Assembly: GCF_001647285.1 (NCBI RefSeq)
Contig: NZ_LRML01000001.1
Coordinates: forward strand, 372,001-436,000
Direction: 5' to 3'
From: Rufibacter roseus
Lineage (GTDB): Bacteria; Bacteroidota; Bacteroidia; Cytophagales; Hymenobacteraceae
Length of the DNA stretch: 64,000 bases
Positions 18,300 to 27,422 of the stretch are shown here, in pieces. The notes beneath the pieces were generated by a model. The model was not told where the DNA came from and searched no databases. It saw only the letters and a program-made list of their open reading frames with translations. The translations under genes and the position numbers were made by a program. How positions within the stretch are numbered: position 1 is the first letter of the stretch; every line of letters begins with the position of its first letter.

Positions 18300-18340
18300 A
18301 CACCAGAAGAAATTCAGGTGGCGTTCCGATAGATAACGTG

Positions 18341-18348
18341 TATCTTTG
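18341..18348 (+). promoter_or_regulatory. -7 element upstream of the small lipoprotein and cmk
   Basis: TATCTTTG fits TAnnTTTG exactly. The start would be about 18355, leaving a very short leader before the ATG at 18361. The -33 region is weak. Confidence 0.5.
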
Positions 18349-18360
18349 CAGTCAAAGTTA

Positions 18361-18528
18361 ATGGTTTTGAGAAAGTTTTTTTCCCTTGGGTTAGTATGGT
18401 GCCTTTTGCTGGGAACAGTAAGCCCAGCTTGTACCCAAAAATCAACCTCATTGAGCAAGAAGACCAAAAGTTACCAGCGCAAAATGCGCTCTGGTAAGGG
18501 AATTCCTTGCCCAACCAAAGATTGCTAA
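18361..18528 (+). CDS. Small lipoprotein upstream of cmk
   Basis: 55 residues: signal peptide with lipobox VSPAC (cysteine about 25), then a lysine- and serine-rich tail ending RSGKGIPCPTKDC. It has a consensus -7 element and lies 25 bases before cmk, so the two are probably co-transcribed. The ATG at 18361 is preferred over an upstream TTG. The C-terminal CPTKDC motif looks conserved for short Bacteroidota lipoproteins, but I cannot name a function. Confidence 0.65.
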   Translation: MVLRKFFSLGLVWCLLLGTVSPACTQKSTSLSKKTKSYQRKMRSGKGIPCPTKDC

Positions 18529-18553
18529 TTCAAACTTACCCTTAGGCACTGGT

Positions 18554-19252
18554 ATGAAGAAGATTGTAGTGGCTCTTGACGGGCACTCTTCGTGCGGTAA
18601 AAGCACAACCGCCAAAAAAGTGGCACAAGAACTGGGCTACGCCTACATAGACACCGGCGCCATGTACCGGGCTGTTACCCTCTATTTTCTGGAGCATTAC
18701 ATAGACCTCACCAACCCTAAAAAGGTACAGGAGGCGCTAGATAACATAGAAGTTACCTTCCACCGGAATGCTAAAACAGCTCGTAACGAAGTATTTCTGA
18801 ACGGACTCAATGTTGAAGATGAAATCCGGAAGATGTACATCTCTAACAAGGTGAGCGAAGTGAGCGTGCTGGCTCCTGTGCGCCATGCCATGGTTGCCGA
18901 ACAGAAGAAGATGGGCAAGCGCCGCGGTATAGTCATGGACGGCCGCGACATTGGAACCGCTGTTTTCCCTGATGCAGAGGTAAAAGTATTCATGACCGCC
19001 GATGTAGAGACCCGCGCCAAGCGCCGTCAGGAAGAATTGCTGGAGAAAGGGCAGCTGGTGCCGTATGACGAGATTGTGGAGAACCTGCAGAAACGGGACC
19101 ACATAGACTCTACCCGTGAAGAAAGCCCTCTTCGCCGTGCCGAAGATGCCCATTTGTTAGACACCTCGCATATTACTATAGACGAACAGGTAGACTTTGT
19201 GCTGGATTTAGTGCACTCGGCGCTTCTGCAGGAAGAAATGAACAATGGTTAA
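18554..19252 (+). CDS. cmk: Cytidylate kinase
   Basis: 232 residues. P-loop GHSSCGKS (10-17), the CMP-binding insert and the MDGRDIGTAVFPDA motif are typical of bacterial CMP kinase, which phosphorylates CMP and dCMP with ATP. Length is normal. Co-directional with ispH, 146 bases downstream. Confidence 0.95.
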   Translation: MKKIVVALDGHSSCGKSTTAKKVAQELGYAYIDTGAMYRAVTLYFLEHYIDLTNPKKVQEALDNIEVTFHRNAKTARNEVFLNGLNVEDEIRKMYISNKVSEVSVLAPVRHAMVAEQKKMGKRRGIVMDGRDIGTAVFPDAEVKVFMTADVETRAKRRQEELLEKGQLVPYDEIVENLQKRDHIDSTREESPLRRAEDAHLLDTSHITIDEQVDFVLDLVHSALLQEEMNNG

Positions 19253-19270
19253 TGATTAATCATTGTACAG
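19244..19270. repeat. AT-rich N-family repeat at the cmk stop codon
   Basis: ACAATGGTTAATGATTAATC and the following CATTGT form a palindrome spanning the cmk TAA. Related copies: 19368-19395, 37568-37664 and 61463-61484. Confidence 0.55.
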
Positions 19271-19367
19271 GAATCATAAAGAAGTAAAATAGGTTGTACA
19301 CTATAGAAAAAGGTACAGTTTTTGTGTTTCCTTCGTTCTACAGTATCAATGGTTTCTGATTTCCAGT

Positions 19368-19395
19368 CATGAATCATTGCTTATTAATCATTGCA
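19368..19395. repeat. AT-rich N-family repeat before ispH
   Basis: TGAATCATTGCTTATTAATC and the following ATTGCAT lie directly before the ispH ATG at 19399. Confidence 0.5.
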
Positions 19396-19398
19396 TAA

Positions 19399-20292
19399 AT
19401 GAACGTAACCATAGACCAAAATTCAGGCTACTGCTTCGGGGTAGAATTTGCCATACAAATGGCAGAAGATGAGCTGGAGGAAGTGGCAGAGCTTTATTGC
19501 TTAGGTGACATTGTGCACAATAGCATGGAAGTACAGCGTCTGTACAACAAAGGTCTCCGGATTATTGACCGTGAGCAGCTGCAGGAACTGCACGACTGTA
19601 AGGTACTCATCAGAGCCCACGGCGAACCACCTGAAACCTATCAGACTGCGCTTAAAAACAACCTGGAGTTGATAGATGCCTCGTGCCCTGTAGTGCTGAA
19701 GCTGCAGAACCGCGTGAAGCACGCCTATGACTCTACCAAAGTTAAAAACGGCCAAATTGTGCTGTATGGGCAACAAGGTCATGCCGAGGTCATAGGTTTA
19801 GCAGGTCAGACGGGCAATGAAGCCATTGTTATTACTACTGAGGAAGATTTAGATAAACTAGATTATACTCGCCCTATTACGCTTTTCAGCCAAACCACCA
19901 AGAGCACCAAAGGCTTCTATAAAATGAAGGAGCTGATTGAAGAGCGAGTGGCCGCCGCCAAAGCAACAGGGCAGCAGGTAGAGGAGCTGGATGCCAACGA
20001 CAGCATCTGCCGTCAAGTATCTAACCGTGAGCCGCAGTTAGAGAAGTTTGCAGCACAGCATGATGTGTTGGTGTTTGTGAGCGGTAAGAAAAGCTCTAAC
20101 GGCAAAGCACTTTATGCGGTGTGCCAACGGGTGAATCCGCAAAGCTATTTCGTAGAAAATGCCGAGGAGCTGGACATGGAATGGTTTAAAGATGCTGCCT
20201 CTGTGGGCATTTGCGGGGCTACCTCTACGCCAATGTGGCTTATGCAACAAGTAGCAGATGCCATACAGGCTAACCAGTTGGTGGAGGCGTGA
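19399..20292 (+). CDS. ispH: 4-hydroxy-3-methylbut-2-enyl diphosphate reductase
   Basis: 297 residues. The three Fe-S cysteines are C12, C96 and C204, with active-site H40, H74, H128 and E130, matching the E. coli set. It makes IPP and DMAPP in the last step of the methylerythritol phosphate pathway using a [4Fe-4S] cluster. Intrinsic terminator just downstream. Confidence 0.96.
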   Translation: MNVTIDQNSGYCFGVEFAIQMAEDELEEVAELYCLGDIVHNSMEVQRLYNKGLRIIDREQLQELHDCKVLIRAHGEPPETYQTALKNNLELIDASCPVVLKLQNRVKHAYDSTKVKNGQIVLYGQQGHAEVIGLAGQTGNEAIVITTEEDLDKLDYTRPITLFSQTTKSTKGFYKMKELIEERVAAAKATGQQVEELDANDSICRQVSNREPQLEKFAAQHDVLVFVSGKKSSNGKALYAVCQRVNPQSYFVENAEELDMEWFKDAASVGICGATSTPMWLMQQVADAIQANQLVEA

Positions 20293-20324
20293 TCACAACA
20301 AAATATTTAAGATTTAGTATATTT

Positions 20325-20349
20325 AAAAGCCCCGCCTACCGGGGCTTTT
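20325..20349 (+). terminator. Terminator of ispH
   Basis: AAAAGCCCC and GGGGCTTTT form a 9-bp stem with a 7-base loop; symmetrical, so active on both strands in principle. Confidence 0.8.
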
Positions 20350-20367
20350 CTTCTATCTGTCCTGTCT

Positions 20368-20910
20368 ATGAAACGCTTTTTTAGATACTTCCTGAACGGT
20401 TTTTTGATCATGGCTCCTATCACCTTAACGGTGTACATTATTGTGGCCATCATCAACTGGTTAGACGAACTATTCTTTCTGGAATATCCGGGCCTTGGGC
20501 TGTTGGTGATTGTGCTGCTAACTACCGTGGTAGGTTTTATTGGTTCGTCCTTTCTGGTGAAACCTTTCTTCGTGCTTACAGAGCGTATCTTGAACCGCTT
20601 ACCCCTGGTGAGCATGATTTACTCTTCACTGAAAGATCTTTTTGATGCCTTTGTGGGTGAAAATCAAAAATTCAACCAACCTGTGCTGGTGAAAATGACG
20701 CAGTACAAAGATGTTTATAAACTAGGCTTCGTGACGCAACTTTCTATGGATGCCGTGAACCTGCCTGATAAAGTGGCCGTCTATTTCCCACACTCCTACA
20801 ACTTCTCTGGTGAACTCTTCTTGATTGACCGTGAAAATGTGACGTACCTGGAGATTCCGAGCAGCGAGGTTATGAAGTTTGTGGTATCTGGCGGTGTCTC
20901 TAAACTATAG
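20368..20910 (+). CDS. DUF502 family membrane protein
   Basis: 180 residues with two N-terminal membrane helices (about 10-30 and 45-65), then a soluble DUF502 domain containing PLVSMIYSSLKDLFDAF and the VAVYFPHSYNFSGELFLI block. Inner-membrane protein of unknown function, of usual length for the family. Lies between a terminator and a P palindrome, so probably monocistronic. Confidence 0.88.
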   Translation: MKRFFRYFLNGFLIMAPITLTVYIIVAIINWLDELFFLEYPGLGLLVIVLLTTVVGFIGSSFLVKPFFVLTERILNRLPLVSMIYSSLKDLFDAFVGENQKFNQPVLVKMTQYKDVYKLGFVTQLSMDAVNLPDKVAVYFPHSYNFSGELFLIDRENVTYLEIPSSEVMKFVVSGGVSKL

Positions 20911-20944
20911 TTCATAAAGCGAAAATTTTAAATCTGTAAATAGT

Positions 20945-20993
20945 AAAGCTGTTTTAAGCCTGTTTTATACAAAGCAGTCCTAAAACAGCTTTA
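20945..20993. repeat. P-family palindrome (copy 7)
   Basis: AAAGCTGTTTTAAGCCTGTT pairs with GCAGTCCTAAAACAGCTTT apart from a few mismatches; followed by TTATTGTTTT. Terminator-like position after the DUF502 gene. Confidence 0.65.
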
Positions 20994-21133
20994 TTGTTTT
21001 TAATAAAAATTAAATAGTGGCGGAAGCCTAAGCAGAAAGGCTTATATTAGGGCAACATTTAATATTCGGATAGAAGTTGTCTCAACTTGCTGTATGTCCT
21101 ATTCATCATTTAAGACCACAAATAATAGCTTTC

Positions 21134-23716
21134 ATGAAATACGTTCTTGCTACCCTTGTTACGGTTTTAACTTTCTTTTTTGCCGGTTCATGTCAGAGCC
21201 AAACTAAAAAGCAGCCCCAAACTCAAAATCAGAAGAAAACCGATGCTCAGCAGCTAGACGCAAAAGACCTTAGATTAACCTGGGAAGTTGTGGAGGAAAA
21301 GTACCAGGGGAAAAACCAGACACTCTCAGCACTGACCATTAAAAACAACGGCAAAAAAGCTTTGCCGGCCCAAGGTTGGACATTGTATTTCCATGGCTCG
21401 CCATCTTTTAAACCAAAGGCAGGAGAGGGCGCGCCAGTAAAAACGGAGCATATCAGCGGTGACTACTTAAAGATGGTGCCTACAGCTAATTTTAAAGGTT
21501 TGGCCGCAGGAGCTTCACAAAGCATAGAGTTTGTATCGGCTGGGCTGGTAATCAATCCGTTTAGGGCACCTCAGGATTTTTATTTGGTATGGGACCAGGA
21601 TAAAACAAAAGGCTACCCCATAGCGCTTGAGGTTCAAAGACCCAATCATACCAAAATTGATTGGCTAACACCGCAGGACATTTACAGCCAGAACCAAGTA
21701 ATTAAAGATATACCGGCGGAGAAACTAACAAAAATCTTCCCAACGCCAGCCGAATACCAAGAAACAGGTCAAATATTTACCCTGACTCAGACCGTTCCGG
21801 TAGTGGCGGACAAAGCTTTTCAGAGGGAGGCAGATTTGCTGGCGTCTCACTTAGGTACCATTTTTGGGCAGAAACCAGCGGTGAAGGCAACAGGCACTGG
21901 CAAAGCCATAAAACTACAGCAAAGAGCAGGCATGGGCCCCGAAGCCTATGAATTAACCGTGACACCGCAGGAGGTAGTAATTTCAGCTACCACTCCGGCT
22001 GGTGCTTTTTATGGAACACAGTCATTGAAAACTTTACTTCCGCCTTCGGCCTTGGCCAAGAGACAAAATTCTGTACATGTACCGGGCGTGCAGGTGAAAG
22101 ACAATCCCCGTTTTGGGCACCGAGCCTACATGATGGATGTGGCGCGAAACTTTCAGGAGAAGAAACAAGTGCTGAAAGTCTTGGATTTAATGGCGCTGTA
22201 CAAAATAAACGTTTTCCACTTCCACTTTAGTGATGACGAGGGGTGGCGACTGGAAATACCGGGCTTACCCGAACTGACGCAAGTAGGAGGCCGCCGTGGC
22301 CATACCCTGGATGAGAATGAGTTTTTAGCGCCCGCCTATGGTTCCGGGCCAGAGGTAGACAAACTCAGCGGAAGTGGTTTCTACACCCGCGCAGATTTTG
22401 TGGAGATTTTGAAGTATGCCCGTGATCGCCACATTAAAGTAATTCCAGAGATTGAGACGCCTGGCCATGCCCGCGCTGCCGTTAAGGCCATGGATGCTCG
22501 GTACGCGCGTCTTTTGAAAGAAGGCAAAAAGACCGAAGCCGAGCAGTACCTGTTACGTGATCCGCAAGACAAATCAGTTTACCGTTCCGTGCAGAACTTC
22601 AATGACAACGTGATGAACGTGGCGTTGCCCTCTACCTATAATTTTCTGGAGAAAGTGACCGATGAGCTGCTGAGTATGTACAAAGAGGCCGGTGCGCCTA
22701 TTGAAACCATTCATTTTGGCGGTGATGAAGTTCCGGCAGGAGTTTGGGAAAGATCTCCGGCGGTGCAGGAGCTGATAGCCTCAAACTCAAAAGTGAACAA
22801 CATAGATGATTTGTGGTACTATTACTTCGGGAAGGTGATAGACATGCTAAAGCAGCGGAACCTTTACCTGTCTGGCTGGGAAGAAGTGGGACTGACCAAG
22901 GTTCGTAAAAATGGGCGATTAAGTTATGTGGCAAACCCAGATTTTGTGAAGGATAACGTGCATGTAGACATCTGGAATAACCGGGGCGAAAACATTGATT
23001 TGCCTTACCGCATGGCCAATGCAGGCTACAAAGTAGTCTTGACTAACGTGTCCCATTTTTACATGGATTTAGCCTACCAGAAATCATATGATGAACTAGG
23101 CCACAACTGGGGCGGTTATTTAGATGTGGACAAGCCGTTCAGCTTTATTCCGTTTGACTACATGAAGAGCATGCGCGTAAACGAGAACAATGATCCTATT
23201 TCTCCTTCAGTGTTTGCCAACAAGGAACAGCTCAAGCCAGAGGCTCGCGCTAATATTGTAGGTTTACAGGCTCCCCTGTGGAGTGAAATGGTAAAGACCC
23301 CTGAGCGGTTGGAATACATGTTGCTGCCAAAGCTGCTAGGCTTAGCCGAAAGAGCCTGGGCCCCAGATCCTGCTTGGGCAACGGACCCTGAGTCTGCACA
23401 GAGCAAAGCAGCCTATGCGCAGGCGTGGTCAGAGTTTACCAACGTGCTGGGCAAGCGGGAACTTCCGCGCCTAAGTCATTATGCTGGTGGTTTCAAGTAC
23501 CGAATTCCAACTGTGGGTACCAAGGTAGAGAACGGTAAGGTGGTGGCTAATATACAATTGCCGGGCTTTACTGTGCGATACACCACAGACGGTTCTGAGC
23601 CAACTTCCAAAAGCAAAGTTTACTCCGGCCCTATCAGCGAGAAAGGTACCGTAAAGTTGAAGGTGTTTGATGCCGCGGGTAGAGGAAGTAGGGTAACTAC
23701 TGTGCAGAATAAATAG
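21134..23716 (+). CDS. Beta-N-acetylhexosaminidase, GH20 lipoprotein
   Basis: 860 residues. Lipobox FFFAGSC (cysteine 20), N-terminal carbohydrate-binding domain of chitobiase type (about 45-190), GH20 N-terminal alpha/beta domain, GH20 TIM barrel with the catalytic pair D531-E532 in HFGGDEVP, and a C-terminal chitobiase domain (TTDGSEPTSKSKVYSGPI). The enzyme removes terminal GlcNAc or GalNAc from chitin or peptidoglycan-derived sugars. ATG at 21134 places the lipobox correctly; an upstream in-frame start (21077) is rejected. Confidence 0.92.
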   Translation: MKYVLATLVTVLTFFFAGSCQSQTKKQPQTQNQKKTDAQQLDAKDLRLTWEVVEEKYQGKNQTLSALTIKNNGKKALPAQGWTLYFHGSPSFKPKAGEGAPVKTEHISGDYLKMVPTANFKGLAAGASQSIEFVSAGLVINPFRAPQDFYLVWDQDKTKGYPIALEVQRPNHTKIDWLTPQDIYSQNQVIKDIPAEKLTKIFPTPAEYQETGQIFTLTQTVPVVADKAFQREADLLASHLGTIFGQKPAVKATGTGKAIKLQQRAGMGPEAYELTVTPQEVVISATTPAGAFYGTQSLKTLLPPSALAKRQNSVHVPGVQVKDNPRFGHRAYMMDVARNFQEKKQVLKVLDLMALYKINVFHFHFSDDEGWRLEIPGLPELTQVGGRRGHTLDENEFLAPAYGSGPEVDKLSGSGFYTRADFVEILKYARDRHIKVIPEIETPGHARAAVKAMDARYARLLKEGKKTEAEQYLLRDPQDKSVYRSVQNFNDNVMNVALPSTYNFLEKVTDELLSMYKEAGAPIETIHFGGDEVPAGVWERSPAVQELIASNSKVNNIDDLWYYYFGKVIDMLKQRNLYLSGWEEVGLTKVRKNGRLSYVANPDFVKDNVHVDIWNNRGENIDLPYRMANAGYKVVLTNVSHFYMDLAYQKSYDELGHNWGGYLDVDKPFSFIPFDYMKSMRVNENNDPISPSVFANKEQLKPEARANIVGLQAPLWSEMVKTPERLEYMLLPKLLGLAERAWAPDPAWATDPESAQSKAAYAQAWSEFTNVLGKRELPRLSHYAGGFKYRIPTVGTKVENGKVVANIQLPGFTVRYTTDGSEPTSKSKVYSGPISEKGTVKLKVFDAAGRGSRVTTVQNK

Positions 23717-23738
23717 ATTTTACAAGGTGAATAAACAC

Positions 23739-23788
23739 AAAAAGCGTTTTAGGCCTGTTTAAAGAAAAACAAGTCTAAAACGCTTTTT
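23739..23788. repeat. P-family palindrome (copy 8), bidirectional terminator-like
   Basis: AAAAAGCGTTTTAGGCCTG pairs with CAAGTCTAAAACGCTTTTT; two mismatches. Lies between the convergent hexosaminidase and kaiB genes, with A and T runs on the outside, so it can terminate both transcripts. Confidence 0.8.
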
Positions 23789-23835
23789 GTATTTATAATC
23801 AGCAATTAGTGGGGATAAGGAATTTACCTATTATT

Positions 23836-24144
23836 TTATTTGTCTCCCTGTTTTTGCAAATGGTCAACGTTAGCAATGCCTAAACCCGCTAAAACCCGTG
23901 TTTGTACCGTTAGCGCCCCAATTAAGCGCACCTCCGGCTGGGGCCATTTCCTAATTAAAGTCGGGATGGCCAGAATGCCAGCTTCTTCAGCCTTGTCTGG
24001 GTCTTCCTGTATATCAATTATCTCAAGCTGGTAATCACCAGGGAAGTATTTTTTGAGGATAGCATTTAAATTTTCTTCAGCACCCACTGAGGTGGCGCTG
24101 TTTCTATTTATAAAGAGTTGTATCCAATAATTTGTCATTGTCAT
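23836..24144 (-). CDS. kaiB: Circadian clock protein KaiB
   Basis: 102 residues, thioredoxin-like KaiB fold. The LEIIDIQEDPDKAEEAGILA and IPTLIRKWPQPEVRLIG segments align with cyanobacterial KaiB, including the cis-proline strand. KaiB binds KaiC rings and switches folds in the cyanobacterial clock. It follows kaiC by 58 bases, so the pair is probably co-transcribed. No kaiA is present. Confidence 0.92.
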   Translation of the reverse strand: MTMTNYWIQLFINRNSATSVGAEENLNAILKKYFPGDYQLEIIDIQEDPDKAEEAGILAIPTLIRKWPQPEVRLIGALTVQTRVLAGLGIANVDHLQKQGDK

Positions 24145-24202
24145 TTGTTCTAGGTGCTTCGCATTTTTCTTTCGTCCATTCTAAGTTTCTACAAGTTCTT
24201 TG

Positions 24203-25654
24203 CTAGGCAACTATAGGGTTGTTGGAGAGCAGGCCGCTTATGCCTGTAATAGGTGCTCCAATTCGCATTCCTTTTTCATCTATTAGAATTCTGCGGATAG
24301 AAGCGTCATGTCTGGAGCCGCGCATTTTAAGCACAGTGATGCTTCGTTGCATTTCTCCGGTCAATTCTACATATCTTAATAGAATAATAGTGTCTGTAAT
24401 GGTGGCAATGTCTCCTTCGGTGACAGTGGCGCCGCCAGTAAGCATGTGTGTGGTGGCGGTAAACATAGAAGTGATTCCCTCGTGCTTCAGAAAGCTGGTG
24501 AGCGCTACCACAAACTCCTGAAATCCTCTTTCTGTTGGGTTGCGGGTCAGTGCTGAAATACTGTCAATGGCCACGCGATCTGGCTTAAATTCATTAACAA
24601 GATCTTGAATGTTAATGAGGTGATCTTCCAGTGAGCAAACCTCTGGGTAAAGAGAAACTACCTTCAGAAAACCATCTGCCTCCTGTTGTTCCAGATCTTG
24701 TCCCCAACCTTTGGCATTCCTGAAAATCTGTTCCTTGCTTTCTTCAAAGGCCAGGAGCAGACAGCGCTGTTTCTTCTCTGTGCCGCCATTCATGAAGTTT
24801 GCAGCCAGCAAGGTTTTGCCAGCTCCGGTAGCCCCTGAAACGAGCACGATAGATCCTTTGAAGAAGCCGCCGCCGCACATCTGATCCAGTTCGGCCACCC
24901 CGGAGGTAGTGCGCTCGCTTGATGAGTGTTGGGTGAGCCTCATGGCAGAAATTGGCACAATCACTATCGCTTTCATGGGCACAATGGTAAAAGGGTTTTC
25001 GCCCTTCACGTGGTTGCTGCCTCTGAACTTGAGAATTTCAATGGTGCGTCGGCGTCTTTCATTCACCAGCACGTTGCGCAGAATCATAACATTATCGGTC
25101 AAAAACTCTTCAACCCCGTACCGTGAAATGGCTCCGTATTCTTCAGTGCGTTCAGTGGTGATAATGGCCGTGGTTTTCATGCGCCTAAGCGTCATACTCA
25201 CCTTAGACATTTCTTGCCGGATGATGTTGTGCTCCGGAAAGTGAGTGAAAATGCTGCCGATAGAATCAATGACCACCCGCTGCGCTTCGTTTTTTGTGAT
25301 AGCTCTTTCTAAGCGAACTCTAAAAGCGCTCAAGTCGAATTCGCCCACAGTAATGACGTCTTCTTCTTTGGCAGAGCCGTCTACAAACGTCCATTTTCCA
25401 TCAGCTTCCCAGCGGTCAATGTCCCAGCCGAAACCCTTCAGGTCGTTTCTGATATCATCTACTTGTTCTTCAAAGGTGACAAATACTCCGTTCTGGTTGA
25501 ACAGAAGAATGCCCATGGCCAAGAACTGGGCCCCGAACAATGTTTTGGCACTGCCAGAACTGCCGGCTAATAAGGTAGTCCGGCCAACAGGCAAACCGCC
25601 GGCTGAAATAAGGTCAAAAGCAGCAATACCTGTTTTTAATTTGGGAATGCTCAT
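24203..25654 (-). CDS. kaiC: KaiC-type RecA-like ATPase with two ATPase domains
   Basis: 483 residues with CI (about 1-235) and CII (about 240-470). CI Walker A is GSSGSAKT (31-38), with alanine at the usual glycine; CII Walker A is GATGAGKT (274-281). Catalytic glutamates are E62-E63 and E304-E305. Position 417, equivalent to the phosphorylated S431 of Synechococcus KaiC, is alanine, while T418 (T432) and T412 (T426) remain. The protein stops about 20 residues short of the KaiA-binding tail. So it may auto-phosphorylate on threonine only and does not need KaiA. Confidence 0.93.
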   Translation of the reverse strand: MSIPKLKTGIAAFDLISAGGLPVGRTTLLAGSSGSAKTLFGAQFLAMGILLFNQNGVFVTFEEQVDDIRNDLKGFGWDIDRWEADGKWTFVDGSAKEEDVITVGEFDLSAFRVRLERAITKNEAQRVVIDSIGSIFTHFPEHNIIRQEMSKVSMTLRRMKTTAIITTERTEEYGAISRYGVEEFLTDNVMILRNVLVNERRRRTIEILKFRGSNHVKGENPFTIVPMKAIVIVPISAMRLTQHSSSERTTSGVAELDQMCGGGFFKGSIVLVSGATGAGKTLLAANFMNGGTEKKQRCLLLAFEESKEQIFRNAKGWGQDLEQQEADGFLKVVSLYPEVCSLEDHLINIQDLVNEFKPDRVAIDSISALTRNPTERGFQEFVVALTSFLKHEGITSMFTATTHMLTGGATVTEGDIATITDTIILLRYVELTGEMQRSITVLKMRGSRHDASIRRILIDEKGMRIGAPITGISGLLSNNPIVA

Positions 25655-26150
25655 AAAGGTGAATTCTAAAAGGTGAAGGGCAGGCCATAAGGTACCAAAC
25701 CCAAAAGTGTGAGAGGCTAATTGATTCCAGTGTCAGGAGAAACAGAAGCGGTAAGGGAACGTCAAAAAAGAGAGGCAAAAGGAGTTATAGGGCCTCGCAG
25801 AGATTGGTGTTAAGTAAAGATACGGATTCTTTTGTCATTAAACTAACTAAATCTTAGAAAAGGTCAAAAAATATTAAATTAAAATTTAGATGTGTGTATG
25901 AACTGTTTTAATTTGATAGATAAAAATGCTATTAGGGGCAATGAGTCATTAATATTTAATCTAAATGGGTGAAATAGCTTGATATTTAATCTGTAGCCTG
26001 TTTTAGGTTAGGCAAACTTTTCCCTTTTAACCTAAAAATGTTCTTCAACTGAAGCTAAGTGTAAATAGACTGGAAGTTGGGTGCGGAAATTGTTTGCCTA
26101 AATAAAATAATAATATTGATTAGTCTAGGTGATTCTCCGTATCACTTAAA
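25655..26150. other. kaiC upstream region, AT-rich
   Basis: No gene. It holds two identical 11-mers, ATATTTAATCT (25952-25962 and 25982-25992), exactly 30 bases apart on the same face of the helix, and a weak hairpin TTTTAGGTT / AACCTAAAA (about 25999-26037). No -7 element for kaiC was found. Confidence 0.5.
25952..25992. promoter_or_regulatory. Candidate operator: 11-bp direct repeat upstream of kaiC
   Basis: Two copies of ATATTTAATCT spaced 30 bases start to start. The spacing suggests a dimeric regulator, but the region is AT-rich and the repeat may be chance. Confidence 0.3.
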
Positions 26151-26342
26151 ATGGTAGAAAATATATATCCCGCAGGTACAATCGTATTTGCTATGAATAA
26201 CCCAAGTCAGAGATTGGTGGTAAGACGCTACGTCAAACGTGTGTACTACTGCATCATTCAGCAGCAGCTTGGTCAGAAAGAGTTAGTCTTTTATAAAAGA
26301 GAACTAGGTAGCGATACGGCTTTGCCTGCTGCTGTAGAATAG
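26151..26342 (+). CDS. Conserved small protein, unknown function
   Basis: 63 residues: YPAGTIVFAMNNPSQRLVVR, RRYVKRVYYC, then KELVFYKREL. The pattern of a beta-rich N-terminal half with a cysteine in RYVKRVYYC and an acidic or aromatic end recurs in short Bacteroidota proteins that I recall as unnamed. Protein-like composition argues for a real gene. It is divergent from kaiC across a 496-base gap and ends 37 bases before a perfect P palindrome. Confidence 0.6.
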   Translation: MVENIYPAGTIVFAMNNPSQRLVVRRYVKRVYYCIIQQQLGQKELVFYKRELGSDTALPAAVE

Positions 26343-26378
26343 ATTTGCTTTCAGGAGAATAGGTAAGTGCGAAGATTA

Positions 26379-26428
26379 CAAAGGCGTTTTAGGGCTACTT
26401 TTTAGAAAGTAGCCCTAAAACGCCTTTG
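26379..26428. repeat. P-family palindrome (copy 9), perfect 23-bp stem
   Basis: CAAAGGCGTTTTAGGGCTAC runs into TTT, loop TTAG, then the exact complement. The most perfect copy in the window. It lacks a long T run after the stem, so it is a weaker terminator than copy 3. Confidence 0.8.
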
Positions 26429-26498
26429 CTTGCGCCACGTACACCTAAACCGCTAACTTGCACTGTTTACTAAACACTAATTACTGATAACTGATAAA

Positions 26499-27311
26499 GT
26501 GCCCATCATTCAATTACATTCATCTAAACTGCATTACCGTGTGTTAGGCAAAGGCCCCAAGGCTATGCTTGCATTTCATGGGTACGGGCAGGAGAGTAGC
26601 TATTTTGAAGGCATGTCGCGGGTGCTAAATCCTGACTATACAGTGTATGCGGTAGACCTTTTCTTCCATGGCAAAAGTACCCTCAGTAAAAAGGATATTC
26701 CGCTAAGCAAAAAGAAGCTTCAAGATTTTGTGCAGTCCCTGCTGGAGAAGGAGCAAATAGATAAGTTTTCAGTGATGGCGTTCAGTATGGGCGGTAAGTT
26801 CGCGCTCACGGTTTTAGAAAAATTCCATAGCCGTATAGAATGCCTATATCTCATTGCACCAGATGGCATTAAGACGCACCTGCTATACAGCTTAGCCACC
26901 TACCCAGGTTGGCTGCAGGGGCTTTTCAAACGGATCGTGTTGCGGCCTACTCGCTTTTTCAAAACTATTAGCTGGCTGGAGCGCAAACGTTGGGTAGATA
27001 CAAGCTTGGTGAAGTTTGCCAACTGGCAAATGAATTCACCTCAGAAGCGCTTTCGTGTGTATCGCAGTTGGACCGGCTTCAGCAAGTTAACCTTTGATAC
27101 TCGCCAAATTGTGCGCCTTCTGAATCAGAGTAATATTCATGTTGCGGTCTTTCTAGGGAAGTATGATCAAATCATTTCCCAGAAAAGACTTGAAACTTTT
27201 CTTAAAGCCTTGAAGCAACATAAATTAGTGGTGTTAGAGACAGGTCATAGCTACTTGTTGCAAGATGTAGCCTCTTGGCTGCGTAAGAATCACCAACATT
27301 TAACCCACTAG
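26499..27311 (+). CDS. Alpha/beta hydrolase
   Basis: 270 residues. An oxyanion-hole HGYGQ motif (28-32), the nucleophile elbow FSMGG with the catalytic serine at about 97, and a C-terminal GHSY histidine are present. The start is GTG at 26499. Substrate unknown; serine hydrolases of this type include esterases and thioesterases. Likely monocistronic after the P palindrome. Confidence 0.82.
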   Translation: MPIIQLHSSKLHYRVLGKGPKAMLAFHGYGQESSYFEGMSRVLNPDYTVYAVDLFFHGKSTLSKKDIPLSKKKLQDFVQSLLEKEQIDKFSVMAFSMGGKFALTVLEKFHSRIECLYLIAPDGIKTHLLYSLATYPGWLQGLFKRIVLRPTRFFKTISWLERKRWVDTSLVKFANWQMNSPQKRFRVYRSWTGFSKLTFDTRQIVRLLNQSNIHVAVFLGKYDQIISQKRLETFLKALKQHKLVVLETGHSYLLQDVASWLRKNHQHLTH

Positions 27312-27422
27312 AGATTTTACAGGGCAGGCACATATTAAATAAAATAATGTGCCCGCTCTGTGAAATAGAAAGCTTTTAGTATAAAGCTGGAAATAAATCG
27401 AAACATCTTTGAAGCAGGTGCG

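Noticed and set aside
25999-26037. P-family copy upstream of the 26151 gene
   Set aside because: Only a 9-bp TTTTAGGTT stem with a long loop is present; the CCTG core is missing.
23836-26150. kaiA or another clock output gene near kaiBC
   Set aside because: No gene in the neighbourhood resembles KaiA, SasA or RpaA.
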